Assembly (NCBI RefSeq): GCF_900090305.1
Contig: NZ_LT607751.1
Span: 6,138,001-6,202,000, forward strand
Source of the DNA: Micromonospora siamensis
GTDB lineage: Bacteria; Actinomycetota; Actinomycetes; Mycobacteriales; Micromonosporaceae
DNA length: 64,000 bases
Reading direction: 5' to 3'
Shown in pieces: positions 1 to 11,489 of this stretch; position 1 is the first letter of the stretch, and every line of letters begins with the position of its first letter. Below the pieces are notes generated by a model, which searched no databases, was not told the origin of the DNA, and was given only the letters and a program-made list of their open reading frames with translations. The position numbers were made by a program, and so were the translations under genes.

Positions 1-49
1 CCAGGAGGGAGCCGAGGCACCCTATGCGGTTGGAGAAGAAGAGGAACAT
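1..49 (-). CDS. Partial small membrane protein (N-terminus only)
   Basis: An ATG on the minus strand at 49 opens a frame that runs off the window edge. It encodes 16 residues, beginning MFLFFSNRIGCLGSLL. This hydrophobic start with a GCLGS turn resembles the beginning of short one- or two-helix membrane proteins that are common in actinomycetes. An AGGA lies about ten bases upstream as a possible ribosome site. The gene would be divergent from the sigma factor at 170. The function is unknown and the fragment is too short for a firm call. Confidence 0.45.
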   Translation of the reverse strand, partial: MFLFFSNRIGCLGSLL

Positions 50-169
50 GGCAGCCGTCCTACCCCGCTGAAGCGTCCTCAGACCCACCCGTCCCCGCCG
101 CCGGTGTAACCCGCCGGGCGGCTGCGGGGTGTCAGGTGGTGGAGAGAGCGGCGGCAGGAGCGAGGTGGC

Positions 170-679
170 ATGGACCCGGCGGACGACTTCGACGCCTTCT
201 ACACGGCGACGGCCCGGCGGGTCGTGCACCACGTGTACGCGTACTGCGGGAACCTGGCCGAGGCGCAGGACGTGGCCCAGGAGGCGTACGCCCGGGCGTG
301 GCAGCGGTGGTCGACCGTCGGTGGCTACGAGGACCCGGAGGGCTGGGTGCGTACGGTCGCCTGGCGGTTGTCGGCGAACCGTCGGCGTGGCCTGCTGCGG
401 TGGTTCGCGGCGCGGGCCCGGCTCGGCCGGGTCACCGACGTGCCCGGGCCGAACCCGGACCGGGTGGCCCTGCTGGACGCGCTGCGCCGGCTGCCCGAGG
501 CGCAGCGCCGGGTCGTCGTCCTGCACCACCTCGAAGACCTGCCGGTGGCGGAGATCGCCCGGCGCACCGGCATGCCGGCCGGGACCGTGAAGGTCTACCT
601 CTCCCGGGCGCGGACCGCGCTCGCCACCCTGTTGGGCGACGACGAGAGGGAGGACGCCGATGTCGTCACGCATCCGTGA
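170..679 (+). CDS. SigE-family ECF RNA polymerase sigma factor
   Basis: This 169-residue protein matches the short SigE-family (SigE/SigM-like) sigma-70 factors of actinomycetes. Region 2 is visible in residues 8-75 (DFDAFYTATARRVV, then AQDVAQEAYARAWQRW). Region 4 is visible in residues 105-160, with the helix-turn-helix LPVAEIARRTGMPAGTVKVY. Such factors direct core polymerase to a small set of promoters. The ATG at 170 is favoured because AGGAG sits nine bases upstream; an earlier GTG at 136 is in another frame. The 3' end overlaps the next gene by 20 bases, so the two are probably translated together, and the neighbour may be its regulator or target. The same arrangement recurs at 17934-19749. 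Confidence 0.9.
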   Translation: MDPADDFDAFYTATARRVVHHVYAYCGNLAEAQDVAQEAYARAWQRWSTVGGYEDPEGWVRTVAWRLSANRRRGLLRWFAARARLGRVTDVPGPNPDRVALLDALRRLPEAQRRVVVLHHLEDLPVAEIARRTGMPAGTVKVYLSRARTALATLLGDDEREDADVVTHP

Positions 680-1217
680 GGCGCTGGTGGAGTTGGAGGG
701 GGACGTGTCCGGGCTGCGGCTGGCGCCGCCGTCGGCGGTGCGGGCCCGGGGCCGGGCGCGGACCCGGCGGCGGGTCGGGGCGCTGGCCGGGGCCACCGCC
801 GTGGTGCTCGGTGCGGCGGCGCTGCCGGTGTGGCGGGCGCCGGCGGATCCGCCGACCTTCAGCGTCGGCGACCCCCGCCCCTCCGCTACCTGTGCGCCGG
901 AGCAGCCGCCGCGGCCGGGGGTCCTGATGGTCTTCTTCAAGGAGGAGGTCACCGACGAGCAACGGCGCGCGGTTCTCGTGCGGCTCAAGGAGTTCCACCA
1001 GATCGACCGGACGGTGACCGTGAGCCCGGTCGACCGGTGGGAACGCTTCGTCGCCACCTACTGCGGCTCGCCGGAGCTGGCCCGGATCGGCCCGGACCAG
1101 TTCCCCGAGTCCGTCGAGGTGCACCTGCGCCGCGACGACCCGGCCGTCCTCGAGCGGATCCGGGAGGCGGTGCGGAGCCTCCCCGGGGTCGACGAGGTAC
1201 CGCCGCCCGCCCGCTGA
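660..1217 (+). CDS. Membrane-anchored protein with FtsX-like extracellular domain
   Basis: This 185-residue protein has an Arg-rich cytoplasmic segment (about 1-40), one transmembrane helix (about 41-58, VGALAGATAVVLGAAALPVW), and an outer domain. The outer part (about 85-182) reads like the FtsX extracellular domain: a start like VLMVFFKEEVTDEQRR, a middle PDQFPESVEVHL, and an end LPGVDEV. In FtsX this domain engages a peptidoglycan hydrolase partner. Here the four-helix permease core of FtsX is missing, so it is not FtsX itself. It overlaps the upstream sigma gene by 20 bases, which suggests a role as anti-sigma or sensor partner, but no anti-sigma motif (such as HXXXCXXC) is visible. The fold call is by eye. 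Confidence 0.7.
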   Translation: MSSRIREALVELEGDVSGLRLAPPSAVRARGRARTRRRVGALAGATAVVLGAAALPVWRAPADPPTFSVGDPRPSATCAPEQPPRPGVLMVFFKEEVTDEQRRAVLVRLKEFHQIDRTVTVSPVDRWERFVATYCGSPELARIGPDQFPESVEVHLRRDDPAVLERIREAVRSLPGVDEVPPPAR

Positions 1218-1309
1218 GACCGCCGCCCGCCCGCTCAAGCAGACACTCGACCACTCAGCGCCGCCCGACGTTCAAGCCGGCGGGCGACGGCACGGCCTCG
1301 TGTCGGTGG

Positions 1310-2566
1310 TCAGGCCGCAACCGGCCGCTCCGCGCGGACCGCCCCGGCCTCGGCACGGGCGATCGGCCCGGCGGGCAGCGCCGCGACCACCGCACCGACG
1401 GCGACCGCGGCGCCGGAGAAGACGAACGCCCACGGCACCCCGCCGGTCTGGTCGACGATCAGGCCGGCGATCGCGCCGCCGGCCGCGCTCGCCCCGACCG
1501 ACGTGGTGACCACCCAGGTGTACGCCTCGTTCAGCATGCTGCCCGGGGTGATCCGCCCGACCAGGGTGTTCTCCAGGGTGAGCGCGGGCGCGATGGTCGC
1601 TCCGCCGACGGTCAGCGCGACGCCCAGCAGCAGCGGGTCGGGGATCAGCGCGAAGACGGCGAGGCTGGTGGCGACCGCCGCGAGCAGCCAGGCGAACTGT
1701 CGGGTCATGTTCGGCGCCGGCCGGCGTACGCCGAACCAGAGGCCGCCGATCGCGCTGCCCACGCCCCAGACGGCGAGCAGCACGCCGGCCAGGCTCTCCG
1801 GGTCGCCGGTCGGCTGGCCGGCGGCGAAGGCGGGCACGATCACCCCGGCCGCGCCGAAGGCGACGCCCAGCCCGGCGACGCAGACCAGCAGCGCCGGGAA
1901 GCCGGCCAGGGCGAGCGGCCCGAGCCCTCGGGTGTGGTGCTCCCGGGGGTGCGGTCGCCAGCCCCGCATGACCCGCCCGAGGGCCACCCCGGCGGTGCCG
2001 ACCAGGGTGACCACGGCCGCACCGACCAGCGCGGCGGTGGCGTCGGCGACCAGCACGAAACCGGCCACCAGCAGTGGGCCGAGCACGAAGACGATCTCGA
2101 ACAGGGACGTCTCGGCGGCCAGCGCCGTGTTGCGCAGGTGCCGCCGACCGGTGGCGGGGCCGGTCAGGTCGTTCCAGGCGCCCCGGATGGCGGCGGACAT
2201 CGGCGGATAGGTGGCGCCGGCGACGGCGGCCGTCAGATAGATCATGGGCAGGCTGCCCGCGGAGCGGCTCGCCCAGAGCAGCCCGGCCAGCGCCAGCGGG
2301 TGGGCGACGGCGGTGGCCAGCAGCACCGGCGAGGGACCGATCCGGTCGGCGATCCGCCCGGCGACCGGGCTCAGCGCCGCTCCCGCCAGGGCGTAGAGGC
2401 CACCGGCCACGGCGGCCAGCGAGTACCGGCCGGTGACCTGCGCGACGACCAACAGCAGCGCCAGCGGCGTCATGCCGATCCCGAGCCGGCCGACGATGCC
2501 GAGGACCAGCAGCATCGGCGCGCCGGGGATCCGCCAGACGGCCGCGTACTGGCGCAGTGCGGCCAC
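1310..2566 (-). CDS. Major facilitator superfamily transporter
   Basis: A 418-residue polytopic membrane protein with about twelve hydrophobic segments and the MFS loop motif between helices 2 and 3 ([13 protein letters not shown]). The overall pattern fits the MFS efflux/permease class (MFS_1). The substrate cannot be told from sequence. The GTG start at 2566 is supported by AGGAGG seven bases upstream. It is transcribed alone; its 3' end lies 92 bases from the FtsX-like gene and faces it. No regulator gene is adjacent. Confidence 0.85.
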   Translation of the reverse strand: MAALRQYAAVWRIPGAPMLLVLGIVGRLGIGMTPLALLLVVAQVTGRYSLAAVAGGLYALAGAALSPVAGRIADRIGPSPVLLATAVAHPLALAGLLWASRSAGSLPMIYLTAAVAGATYPPMSAAIRGAWNDLTGPATGRRHLRNTALAAETSLFEIVFVLGPLLVAGFVLVADATAALVGAAVVTLVGTAGVALGRVMRGWRPHPREHHTRGLGPLALAGFPALLVCVAGLGVAFGAAGVIVPAFAAGQPTGDPESLAGVLLAVWGVGSAIGGLWFGVRRPAPNMTRQFAWLLAAVATSLAVFALIPDPLLLGVALTVGGATIAPALTLENTLVGRITPGSMLNEAYTWVVTTSVGASAAGGAIAGLIVDQTGGVPWAFVFSGAAVAVGAVVAALPAGPIARAEAGAVRAERPVAA

Positions 2567-2685
2567 CGGTGGACCTCCTGGGGGTAACGGGTCAAAGACC
2601 TTTCGACCCTAACGCCGGGGCGGAGCGGCGACGACGGTCGGCTTCCTCACACCGATCACATCCGGGAGTTCTGCCGACCAGCCCG

Positions 2686-2732
2686 GCACAACGGACAGCC
2701 CCGGTCGTGAAGACCGGGGCTGTCCGTTGTGC
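2686..2732 (-). terminator. Perfect 21-bp hairpin terminator after htpX
   Basis: Bases 2686-2706 and 2712-2732 are perfect reverse complements of 21 bases, separated by a five-base loop (GTGAA). The hairpin begins six bases past the htpX stop codon at 2738. No run of U follows on the minus strand, as is common in actinomycete terminators. It could also stop read-through towards the MFS gene. Confidence 0.85.
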
Positions 2733-2737
2733 GAAGG

Positions 2738-3616
2738 TCAGCGCTGGAACTGCACCGGGCCGCTGTTCGCGGCCAGCTGCTCCAGCCGGGCCACCCGCTG
2801 CTCCATCGGCGGGTGGGTGGAGAACATCGCCGCGATGCCGCCGCCCCGCTTGAACGGGTTGTCGATCATCAGGTGGGCGGTGCTGGTCAGCTGGCCCTGG
2901 GCGGGCAGCGGACGCGTCTGGGTGCCCACGTGGATCTTCCGCAGGGCACTGGCGAGGGCCAGCGGGTCCCGGGTGAGCTGGGCGCCGGACTGGTCGGCCT
3001 GGAACTCCCGGCTGCGGCTGATCGCCAGCTGGATCACCGTGGCGGCGATCGGGCCGAGAATCAGGGTGAGCAGCAGCACCGCCGGGTTCGGGGCGTCCTC
3101 GTCGTCGCCCCCGCCCAGCGGGATGAACCAGGCCAGGTTCGCCAGCATGGTGATGATGCCGGCCAGGCCGGCCGCCACACTGGAGATCAGGATGTCCCGG
3201 TTGTAGACGTGCGACAGCTCGTGGCCGATCACCCCGCGCAGCTCGCGGTAGTCGAGGATCTCGGTGATCCCCTGTGTCACGCAGACCGCCGCGTTGGCCG
3301 GGTTACGACCGGTGGCGAAGGCGTTCGGCTGGGAGGTCGGGCTGACGTAGAGCCGGGGCATCGGCTGCCCCGCCTCGGTGGCCAGCTCCCGCACCATCCG
3401 GTACAGCTCGGGGAACTGTGCCTCGCTGACCGGTTGCGCCCGCATCGAGCGCAGCGCGAGCTTGTCGGACCAGAAGTAGGTGACGCCGTTCATCAGCAAC
3501 GAGAGGACGACGGCGATGACGAGACCGCCACTGCCGCCGAACCAGTAGCCGACCGCGAGGATCAGCGAGGTCAAGAGGCCGAGCAGCGCTGCGGTCTTCA
3601 GACGGTTGTGATGCAC
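2738..3616 (-). CDS. htpX: HtpX-family membrane zinc metalloprotease (M48)
   Basis: This 292-residue protein is a typical HtpX, an M48 peptidase that removes damaged inner-membrane proteins under stress. Two N-terminal membrane helices lie at about 8-26 and 30-50. The zinc site HELSH is near residue 132, and a downstream conserved Glu region ([11 protein letters not shown]) supplies the third ligand. Two more hydrophobic segments follow the active site (about 155-172 and 178-200). Length agrees with the family (280-300). The GTG start at 3616 has AAGGAG six bases upstream. The gene lies just downstream of nuoN's locus but is read from its own 146-base leader, which contains a GTCAAC/GTTGAC half-site pair (3679-3684 and 3705-3710) of unknown meaning. 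Confidence 0.95.
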   Translation of the reverse strand: MHHNRLKTAALLGLLTSLILAVGYWFGGSGGLVIAVVLSLLMNGVTYFWSDKLALRSMRAQPVSEAQFPELYRMVRELATEAGQPMPRLYVSPTSQPNAFATGRNPANAAVCVTQGITEILDYRELRGVIGHELSHVYNRDILISSVAAGLAGIITMLANLAWFIPLGGGDDEDAPNPAVLLLTLILGPIAATVIQLAISRSREFQADQSGAQLTRDPLALASALRKIHVGTQTRPLPAQGQLTSTAHLMIDNPFKRGGGIAAMFSTHPPMEQRVARLEQLAANSGPVQFQR

Positions 3617-3762
3617 GATGACTCCTTCGGTGCGCGGGTCGCGCGGGACCCGCTGACCGGTTCAACACACCGGTACCCGTCAACCATCCTGCTCATGGCT
3701 GGGAGTTGACTGGATGTCGCTGTGAGCCCGCTGGAGAGACCGGACATCCGGGTCGACTCCGG

Positions 3763-5235
3763 TCAGCGCGCCGCGAGATCCAGCACGAGCTGCGGGGCGA
3801 AGCCGACCAGCACCGCCAGGGCGGTCGCGACGGCCAGCGCCGCGGCCACGGCCCCGGCCGGCCGGGCCGGTGCCGCCGCGCCGTCGGCCGGCGCCGCCCA
3901 CAGGGTCGCCGCCAGCCGCAGGTAGTAGGCCAGGCCGATCACCGCGTTGACCGCCACCACCAGGGCCAGCCAGCCGGCGCCGCCGTCGAGCAGCGACCGG
4001 ACCACCGTCACCTTGGCGAAGAGCCCGGCCAGGCCGGGCGGCAGGCCGGCCAGCCCGACCAGGGCCAGCGCGAACGCGGCCCCCACCCACGGGTGACGCC
4101 GGGCCGCGCCACGCAGGTCGTCGAGGGTGCCGCCGTCGGCGCCGGCCGGCCGCAACGCCACCACCGCGGCGAAGGCCGCCAGCTCCAGCAGCACGAAGAA
4201 GACCGCGTACGCGACGGCGGCGGCGTACGCCGCGGCGCGGGCCTCGCCGGTGCGGCCGGCGGCCAGCGCCAACGCGCCCAGCGGGGCGAGGATGTAACCG
4301 GCCTGGGCGACCGAGGACCAGGCCAACAGCCGGACCGTCCGGCGCTGACGCAACGCCACCAGGTTGCCGACGGTCATGGTCAGCACGGCGAGCAGGGCGA
4401 GCACCGGGCCGGTGACGGTCGCCGGCAACGCCCGCTGCACCACCGCCAGCAGGGCGACCACCCCACCCAGCTTCGACGCGGTGGAGAGGTACGCGGCCAC
4501 CGGCAGCGGGGCGCCGTCGTAGGTGGCCGGCGCCCAGGCGTGGAACGGCACCGCGGCCACCTTGAAGGCCAACCCGAGCACCACCAGCGCGACCGCCGCC
4601 GTGGTCAGCGGCAGGTCCAGCAGCTCCGGACGCTCGCCGAACAGCGCGCCGAGCCGGCCCAGGTGCACCCCGCCGGTGACCGCGTACAGCAGGGCGGCGC
4701 CGAGCAGGGTGAGCGTGGTCGCCACCACGCTCACCACGAAGAAGGTGACCGCCGCCTCGGCGCTGGCCACGCTGCCCCGGCGGAGCCCGACCAGCACGTA
4801 CAGCGGGAGGGTCAGCGTCTCCAACGCCACGATCAGGGTGATCAGGTCACCGGCGGCGCCCAGCACCACGCCACCGGTCATCGAGCAGGCGAGGAGGAAG
4901 CAGTACTCCCCGACCGGCGTCGGCCCGGACCGCAGCAGCGGCCAGGAGATCGCCAACACCCCCAGGGTGAGCAGCGCGAAGACCACCGCGACCAGGGCCG
5001 CCCGGTCGTCGGCCACCCAGGAGCAGTCGGCGCCCACGCAGAACGTCCGGCGGGTCTCCCCCGCGCCGGCCAGCGCCGAGCCGGCCGCCGTGGCGACCGC
5101 CCCCGCGGCGGCCACCGCCACCGTCGCACCGGCGCGGGCCAGCAGCAGATCCACCAGGAGGACGAGCACGGCGGTGCCGGCGGCGAGGTACGCCGGCAAC
5201 AGCGCCACGTTGTCCACGCTCTGCACCAGGCTCAC
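3763..5235 (-). CDS. nuoN: NADH-quinone oxidoreductase subunit N
   Basis: A 490-residue proton-pumping, antiporter-like membrane subunit of complex I. About fourteen hydrophobic helices are visible. The conserved antiporter core includes a Lys in helix 7 (LVVLGLAFKVAAVPFHAWAP) and the following VPFHAWAPATYDGAP signature. It is the last gene of the nuoIJKLMN block. Its GTG start at 5235 overlaps the stop of a 23-codon frame that itself starts within the nuoM stop (see 5232-5303). GAGG lies eight bases before the start. Confidence 0.95.
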   Translation of the reverse strand: MSLVQSVDNVALLPAYLAAGTAVLVLLVDLLLARAGATVAVAAAGAVATAAGSALAGAGETRRTFCVGADCSWVADDRAALVAVVFALLTLGVLAISWPLLRSGPTPVGEYCFLLACSMTGGVVLGAAGDLITLIVALETLTLPLYVLVGLRRGSVASAEAAVTFFVVSVVATTLTLLGAALLYAVTGGVHLGRLGALFGERPELLDLPLTTAAVALVVLGLAFKVAAVPFHAWAPATYDGAPLPVAAYLSTASKLGGVVALLAVVQRALPATVTGPVLALLAVLTMTVGNLVALRQRRTVRLLAWSSVAQAGYILAPLGALALAAGRTGEARAAAYAAAVAYAVFFVLLELAAFAAVVALRPAGADGGTLDDLRGAARRHPWVGAAFALALVGLAGLPPGLAGLFAKVTVVRSLLDGGAGWLALVVAVNAVIGLAYYLRLAATLWAAPADGAAAPARPAGAVAAALAVATALAVLVGFAPQLVLDLAAR

Positions 5236-5303
5236 GCCGCCACCTCGCTCCGCCGCGCCGCACTCCTCGCGCCCCGGCTGCCCCCCGTTGCCTGCACGCT
5301 CAC
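5232..5303 (-). other. 23-residue micro-ORF linking nuoM to nuoN
   Basis: The 64-base gap between nuoM and nuoN holds a frame of 23 codons. Its GTG (5303) overlaps the nuoM TGA (5302-5300), and its TGA (5234-5232) overlaps the nuoN GTG (5235-5233). The peptide would be basic (it ends ARRSEVAA). A ribosome could in principle pass from nuoM to nuoN by termination and restart. A second frame with a similar ending precedes nuoI. It may also be only a by-product of a GC-rich spacer. Confidence 0.3.
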
Positions 5304-6801
5304 CGGACCACCTCCAGCAGGGCCTCGACCGGGCCGGTGGCGTAGCCGAGCACCAGGGTCGGCACCAGGCCCACCGCCAGCGCCAACAGCACCAGCGGCG
5401 CCCACGCGGTCAGCTCGGCGGCGGCCAGGCCCGGACCCACCCGGTCCACGGCCGGGCCGGGCCGGCCGTGGGTGACCCGACGCAGCAGCCGCAGGAAGTA
5501 CGCGGCGGTCAGCGCCCCGCCGACGGCGGCCAGCACGGCCAGCGTGGTCCAGAGCGGCCCGCCCCGCCGCACGGCGGCGACCACGGCGAACGCCTCGCCC
5601 CAGAAGCCGGCCAGCCCGGGCAGCCCCAGCGAGGCCACCGCGGCGAAGCCGAGCAGCCCGGCCAGCCGGGGTGCGGTCTCCCGCAGCCCGGACAGCTCGT
5701 CGAGCGCACCGGTGTGGGCGCGGTCCTTGATCGCCCCGGCCAGAAAGAAGAGCAGCCCGGTGATGATCCCGTGGGCGACGTTGCCGATCAGCGCGGCCTG
5801 GAGGCCGGTGGCGGTGAGCGTGGCCACCCCGAGCAGCACGAAACCCATGTGCCCGACGCTGGAGTACGCGATCAGCCGCTTCAGCTCGTCCTGCGCCAGG
5901 CAGACCAGGGAACCGACGATGATCGCGGCGACCGCGAGCACACCGAGCACCGGCGCCGCCCAGCGCGCCCCCTCCGGCGCCACCCCGACGGCCACCCGGA
6001 TCAGGCCGTAGGTGCCCATCTTGAGCAGCACCCCGGCGAGGATCACGCTGCCCACCGTCGGCGCCTGGGTGTGCGCGGCCGGCAGCCAGGAGTGCAGCGG
6101 CCAGAGCGGGCTCTTCACCGCGAAGGCGACCGCCAGCAGGGTGAACGCGGCGAGCTGGGTGTTGCGGGACAGCCCGGCGCCACCGGTCAGCGCGACGATG
6201 TCGGCGGTGCCCGCGGCGGCGACCACGGTGTAGACGCCGACCAGCAGGAGCACCGAGCCGAAGAGCGTGTAGAGGGCGAACTTGCGGGCCGCCCGACGCC
6301 GGTCCGCGCCACCCCAGCCGGCGATGATCGCGTACATCGGGAGGAGGACGACCTCGAAGAAGAGGAAGAACAGCACCATGTCGAGGGCGAGGAAGGTGCC
6401 CAGGATGCCCACCTCGACCACCAGCAGCAGCGCCACCAGCGCCCGGCCGCTGCCGCCACCGGCAGGCACCCGCCACAGCGTGTAACCGCAGCAGAGCAGC
6501 GTGAGCAGCGCGGTCAGCACCACCAGCGGCCAGGAGATCCCGTCCACGCCCAGGTGGAAGCGGAGCTCCAGCCCGGGGACCCAGGACAGGTCGAGCTGGT
6601 GCCAGGGCCGCACCCCCGGCGGCGGCCCGTAGCCGAACCAGCTGTGGTCGCCGACCCCCAGCAGCACCGCCGGCACCAGGGCCAGCCCGGCGGCGACGGT
6701 GCCGACCAGCCGGGCCGCCCGGTCCCGGGGGACCGCGGCCACCGCCAGCGCGCCCAGCGCCGGCACCGCCAGCACCGCCACCAGCAGGAACTGCCCGTAC
6801 G

Positions 6802-6805
<4 letters not shown>
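5300..6805 (-). CDS. nuoM: NADH-quinone oxidoreductase subunit M
   Basis: A 501-residue antiporter-like subunit of the complex I membrane arm. Diagnostic stretches are FHLGVDGISWPLVVLT near residue 85, MVLFFLFFEVVLLPMYAIIA with the essential Glu in helix 5, and SPLWPLHSWLPAAHTQAP with the conserved Lys just before it. The RRAARKFALYTLFGS and LAQDELKRLIAYSSVGHMGF motifs confirm the M subunit. The ATG start at 6805 overlaps the nuoL stop by four bases (ATGA), so the two are translationally coupled. Confidence 0.96.
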
Positions 6806-8726
<1,921 letters not shown>

Positions 8727-8730
<4 letters not shown>

Positions 8731-9086
8731 CCGATCCCCTTCGCGGCCTCGGTCAGCGGCTCCGCCTCGGTCAGCGGCGCGGCCTCGGTCAGCGGGACCT
8801 CGTCCACGGCCACGTCGGCCCGCAGCCGGTAGAGCTGGAGGACGATCGCCAGGCCCACGCCCACCTCGGCGGCGGCCAGCACGATCACGAAGAGCGCGAA
8901 GACCTGGCCGGCGTGCGGCAGCTGGGCCCGGACCGTGGTGTCGGCGGTGACCAGGATGAGGGTCACCGCGTTGAGCATCAGCTCGACGGCCATCAGCACC
9001 AGCACGGCGTTGCGGCGACGCAGCACGCCGTACGCGCCGAGGCCGAAGAGGAACGCGGCGGTGACGTACGGGATGACCGGCCTCAC
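8727..9086 (-). CDS. nuoK: NADH-quinone oxidoreductase subunit K
   Basis: This 119-residue protein has three membrane helices, the standard layout of NuoK. The conserved membrane Glu lies in MAVELMLNAVTLILV, and a second one in the helix AAAEVGVGLAIVLQLYR; both are part of the proton path. A charged tail rich in LTEA repeats (three copies, PLTEAAPLTEAEPLTEAA) extends the protein by about 20 residues beyond the usual hundred. The GTG start at 9086 overlaps the nuoJ stop, as does its own stop with nuoL. Confidence 0.95.
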
Positions 9087-9610
9087 CGGCGGCCCTCCCG
9101 CTCCGTGCCGGCGCGGCGGCCGATCTCCGGCCGGGCCAGCACCACCGCCCCGACCAGGGCGGCCAGCAACAGCACCGAGAGCACCTCGAACGGCAGCACC
9201 CAGGAGCGGAAGACCTGCTCGCCGAGGCGCTCCGCGGTGCCCGCCGCCGGCAGTTCCACCCGGGTCCAGCGGAACGCGTCGACCAGCAGCGCGGCCAGCC
9301 CGAGACCGGCACCGCCGCCGACCAGCGCGGCGGGCCACCCGGGCCGGTCCAGGTCGTCGGAGGCGCCGATCGGGGCCCGGGTCAGCATCACCGCGAAGAG
9401 CAGCAGGACCACCACCGCGCCCACGTAGATCAGCACCTGCACCCAGGCCACCAGCTCGGCGGTGAGGACGAGGTACATGCCGGCCACCGCGCCGAGGCAG
9501 ACCACCAGGTGCAGGCCGGCCCGGACCAGGTGCCGGGTGGTGACCACCAGCAGCCCCGCACCGACCGCCACCGCGCCCAGGGCGAGCAGCAGCACGTCCG
9601 CACCGGTCAT
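9083..9610 (-). CDS. nuoJ: NADH-quinone oxidoreductase subunit J
   Basis: A 175-residue, five-helix membrane subunit. The helix 3 signature [26 protein letters not shown] is characteristic of NuoJ/ND6, and the last helix ([20 protein letters not shown]) also fits. The ATG at 9610 overlaps the nuoI stop by four bases. The protein forms part of the link between the quinone site and the pumping subunits. Confidence 0.95.
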   Translation of the reverse strand: MTGADVLLLALGAVAVGAGLLVVTTRHLVRAGLHLVVCLGAVAGMYLVLTAELVAWVQVLIYVGAVVVLLLFAVMLTRAPIGASDDLDRPGWPAALVGGGAGLGLAALLVDAFRWTRVELPAAGTAERLGEQVFRSWVLPFEVLSVLLLAALVGAVVLARPEIGRRAGTEREGRR

Positions 9611-10194
9611 CGGGGCGTACCCTCGCCGCCGTCGGCCGGAGCGGCGGGTGACGGGCGTACGGCCGGACGGGCCGCCGGGGCCGCGGCCTTGCGCGCCGCC
9701 ACGGACTCCTCCTTTGCCGGCTCGCCGTTCGGGTCGTGCGCGGGCGGCGGCGGGACGGTGGCCATCCACTCGCCGAGGTGGTCCTTGTCGTGCAGCAGGT
9801 CCTTGATGTCGTACTCGGCGTACTCGAACTCCGGGGACCAGTAGAGCGCGTCGAACGGGCAGACCTCGATGCAGATGCCGCAGTACATGCAGAGCGAGAA
9901 GTCGATGTCGAAGCGGTCGAGCACGTTGCGCTGCCGGGGGCGGGCGGCGCCGGGCACCGCCACCTCCTCCTTGTGCGAGTCGATGTAGATGCACCAGTCC
10001 GGACACTCCCGGGCGCAGAGCATGCAGACCGTGCAGTTCTCCTCCAACAGCGCGATCACGCCCCGGGACCGGGGCGGCAGCTCGGGAGCCACGTCCGGGT
10101 ACTGCTGGGTGGTCGAGCGGCGGGTCATCGTCTTCAGCGTGACCGCCAGCCCCTTCACCAGCCCCTCGCCGGGAATGCCGCTGCGCTCGCTCAC
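9607..10194 (-). CDS. nuoI: NADH-quinone oxidoreductase subunit I, 2x[4Fe-4S]
   Basis: A 195-residue peripheral subunit with two ferredoxin-type clusters: [15 protein letters not shown] (about 54-68) and [15 protein letters not shown] (about 101-115). These carry electrons to cluster N2 in NuoB. A Pro/Ala-rich tail of about 45 residues follows the conserved domain. The GTG at 10194 is used as the start; it overlaps the stop of a 27-codon upstream frame (10191-10274). This gene opens the block nuoI-J-K-L-M-N. The neighbour nuoH lies 2.4 kb away rather than directly upstream, which is unusual. Confidence 0.95.
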   Translation of the reverse strand: MSERSGIPGEGLVKGLAVTLKTMTRRSTTQQYPDVAPELPPRSRGVIALLEENCTVCMLCARECPDWCIYIDSHKEEVAVPGAARPRQRNVLDRFDIDFSLCMYCGICIEVCPFDALYWSPEFEYAEYDIKDLLHDKDHLGEWMATVPPPPAHDPNGEPAKEESVAARKAAAPAARPAVRPSPAAPADGGEGTPR

Positions 10195-10274
10195 GCCGTC
10201 GCCTCGCTTCGCTCACCGACGCCGTGAGGCTCCACCGCGCAGAGCCGGCTGATTCGCTCGCTGCGCTCGCTCAT
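10191..10274 (-). other. 27-residue leader micro-ORF in front of nuoI
   Basis: An ATG at 10274 opens a 27-codon frame whose TGA (10193-10191) overlaps the nuoI GTG (10194-10192). The first five codons (MSERS) duplicate those of nuoI: an 18-base word at 10181-10198 recurs at 10261-10278 with one mismatch. AGGA lies about ten bases before the ATG. It may couple nuoI translation to an upstream signal, or be a relic of a local duplication. Confidence 0.3.
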
Positions 10275-10378
10275 GCCGCTCATCCTGCCCTGTGGCCCCG
10301 GCGCGCGCGACCACCACCCTGCGGATTGGACCGGTATCGTGGGCGCGGGGAGAACGACGCACCGGGAAGGGCCTACCG

Positions 10379-10954
10379 ATGACCGCCGCGTTGGAGAGCG
10401 ACCACCCGCCGGAGCGCGAGTGGACGACCGACGATCTGGACGCGCTGCCGGAGGACGGTCGCCGCCGTGAACTGCTCGATGGAGTGCTGCTCATGTCCCC
10501 CTCCCCCACCCGGATGCACCAGAGCATCGCCATGCTGCTCGGCGCCGCGCTCGATGAGGAGTGCCCCGACGGGTACGACGTGACCCAGGCCGTCGGGGTA
10601 AGGATCAACCGCACCCGCTACTTCGTCCCGGACGTGCTGGTCACCACCTCGACCGCCGCCGCCCGCGAGCCGTCCCGGTACGAGCCGCACGAGGTGGTGC
10701 TCGCCGTGGAGATCGTCTCGCCCAGCACCCGGTCCATCGACCGCGTCCTCAAGCCGGCGCTCTACGCTCAGGCCGGGATCCCGTTCTACTGGCGGATCGA
10801 GATCGAGGACGAGGGCATCGTCGTCCACACCTACAAGATCGATCCGGTGCACGAGATCTACGCGGAGACCGGGCGATGGACCAAGTTCGTCGACACCGGC
10901 GAGCCCTTCCCGGTGAACCTGCCGATCAGCCGGATCACGCCCCGCCGGGTGTGA
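10379..10954 (+). CDS. Uma2-family (DUF820) putative endonuclease
   Basis: This 191-residue protein belongs to the Uma2/DUF820 family, with a PD-(D/E)XK nuclease fold. The core is seen as FVPDVLVTT (Asp) around residue 82, then VVLAVEIVSPSTRSID (Glu) and a Lys in RVLKPALYAQAGIPFYW. These residues form the predicted metal-dependent cleavage site. The biological role of the family is not established; it is greatly expanded in cyanobacteria and actinomycetes. The ATG at 10379 has GGGAAGG about seven bases upstream. It is divergent from nuoI and its 3' end overlaps the converging SnoaL-like gene by 20 bases. Confidence 0.85.
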   Translation: MTAALESDHPPEREWTTDDLDALPEDGRRRELLDGVLLMSPSPTRMHQSIAMLLGAALDEECPDGYDVTQAVGVRINRTRYFVPDVLVTTSTAAAREPSRYEPHEVVLAVEIVSPSTRSIDRVLKPALYAQAGIPFYWRIEIEDEGIVVHTYKIDPVHEIYAETGRWTKFVDTGEPFPVNLPISRITPRRV

Positions 10955-11357
10955 GCGGCGGCAGCATCTCCACGCCCAGCTGCTGAAGGAGCTGGAACAG
11001 TTCGTTGACGCTCCACACGTCGGCGATCAGCCCGTCGGCGTCGAACCGCAGGAACGTCGCCCCCGACCAGCTCGCCACCTGACCGGTCGGCGGCACCGGC
11101 CCGAACTGCCCGGCCTGGGTGCCGGCGGCCCGCCAGCGCACCGCCACCCGGTCCGCCGAGGCCACCAGGTCCACGATCTTGTAGCGCAGGTCCGGGAAGG
11201 CCGCCCGCCGGTCCCGGTGCCAGGCCAGCGTCGCCGCCGGTCCGGTGCCGCCCAGCCCCGGGCAGCCCTCGGCGATCAGCTCGTACGCCGATTCCTCGCG
11301 CCCGCCGTTCCACACGTCGGCGACGAACCGCCGGGCCGCCACCTCGAGATCGGTCAT
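10935..11357 (-). CDS. SnoaL/NTF2-like fold protein
   Basis: A 140-residue protein of the SnoaL-like ester cyclase group (NTF2-like cone fold). Visible features are the N-terminal helix with a Phe-Val-X-X-Val-Trp-Asn pattern (RRFVADVWNGG), the FPDLRYKIVDLVASADRVAVRW segment, and a C-terminal DGLIADVWSVNELFQLLQQLG. Members range from polyketide cyclases to unknown ligand-binding proteins; no polyketide genes are nearby, so the substrate is open. It is convergent with Uma2 and sits between the two nuo blocks. Confidence 0.8.
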   Translation of the reverse strand: MTDLEVAARRFVADVWNGGREESAYELIAEGCPGLGGTGPAATLAWHRDRRAAFPDLRYKIVDLVASADRVAVRWRAAGTQAGQFGPVPPTGQVASWSGATFLRFDADGLIADVWSVNELFQLLQQLGVEMLPPLTPGGA

Positions 11358-11489
11358 CCGCGCAGCCTAGCCACGGACCCGGCGGTCCCGGGGAACGCGG
11401 CCGGCGGGAAGCGCCACTCGGCGGGCCGACCGGCGTCGGATCGGCCAAGATGGGTCGAGACGGCGGGGCGCGACGTGGGAGGGGCGGAC

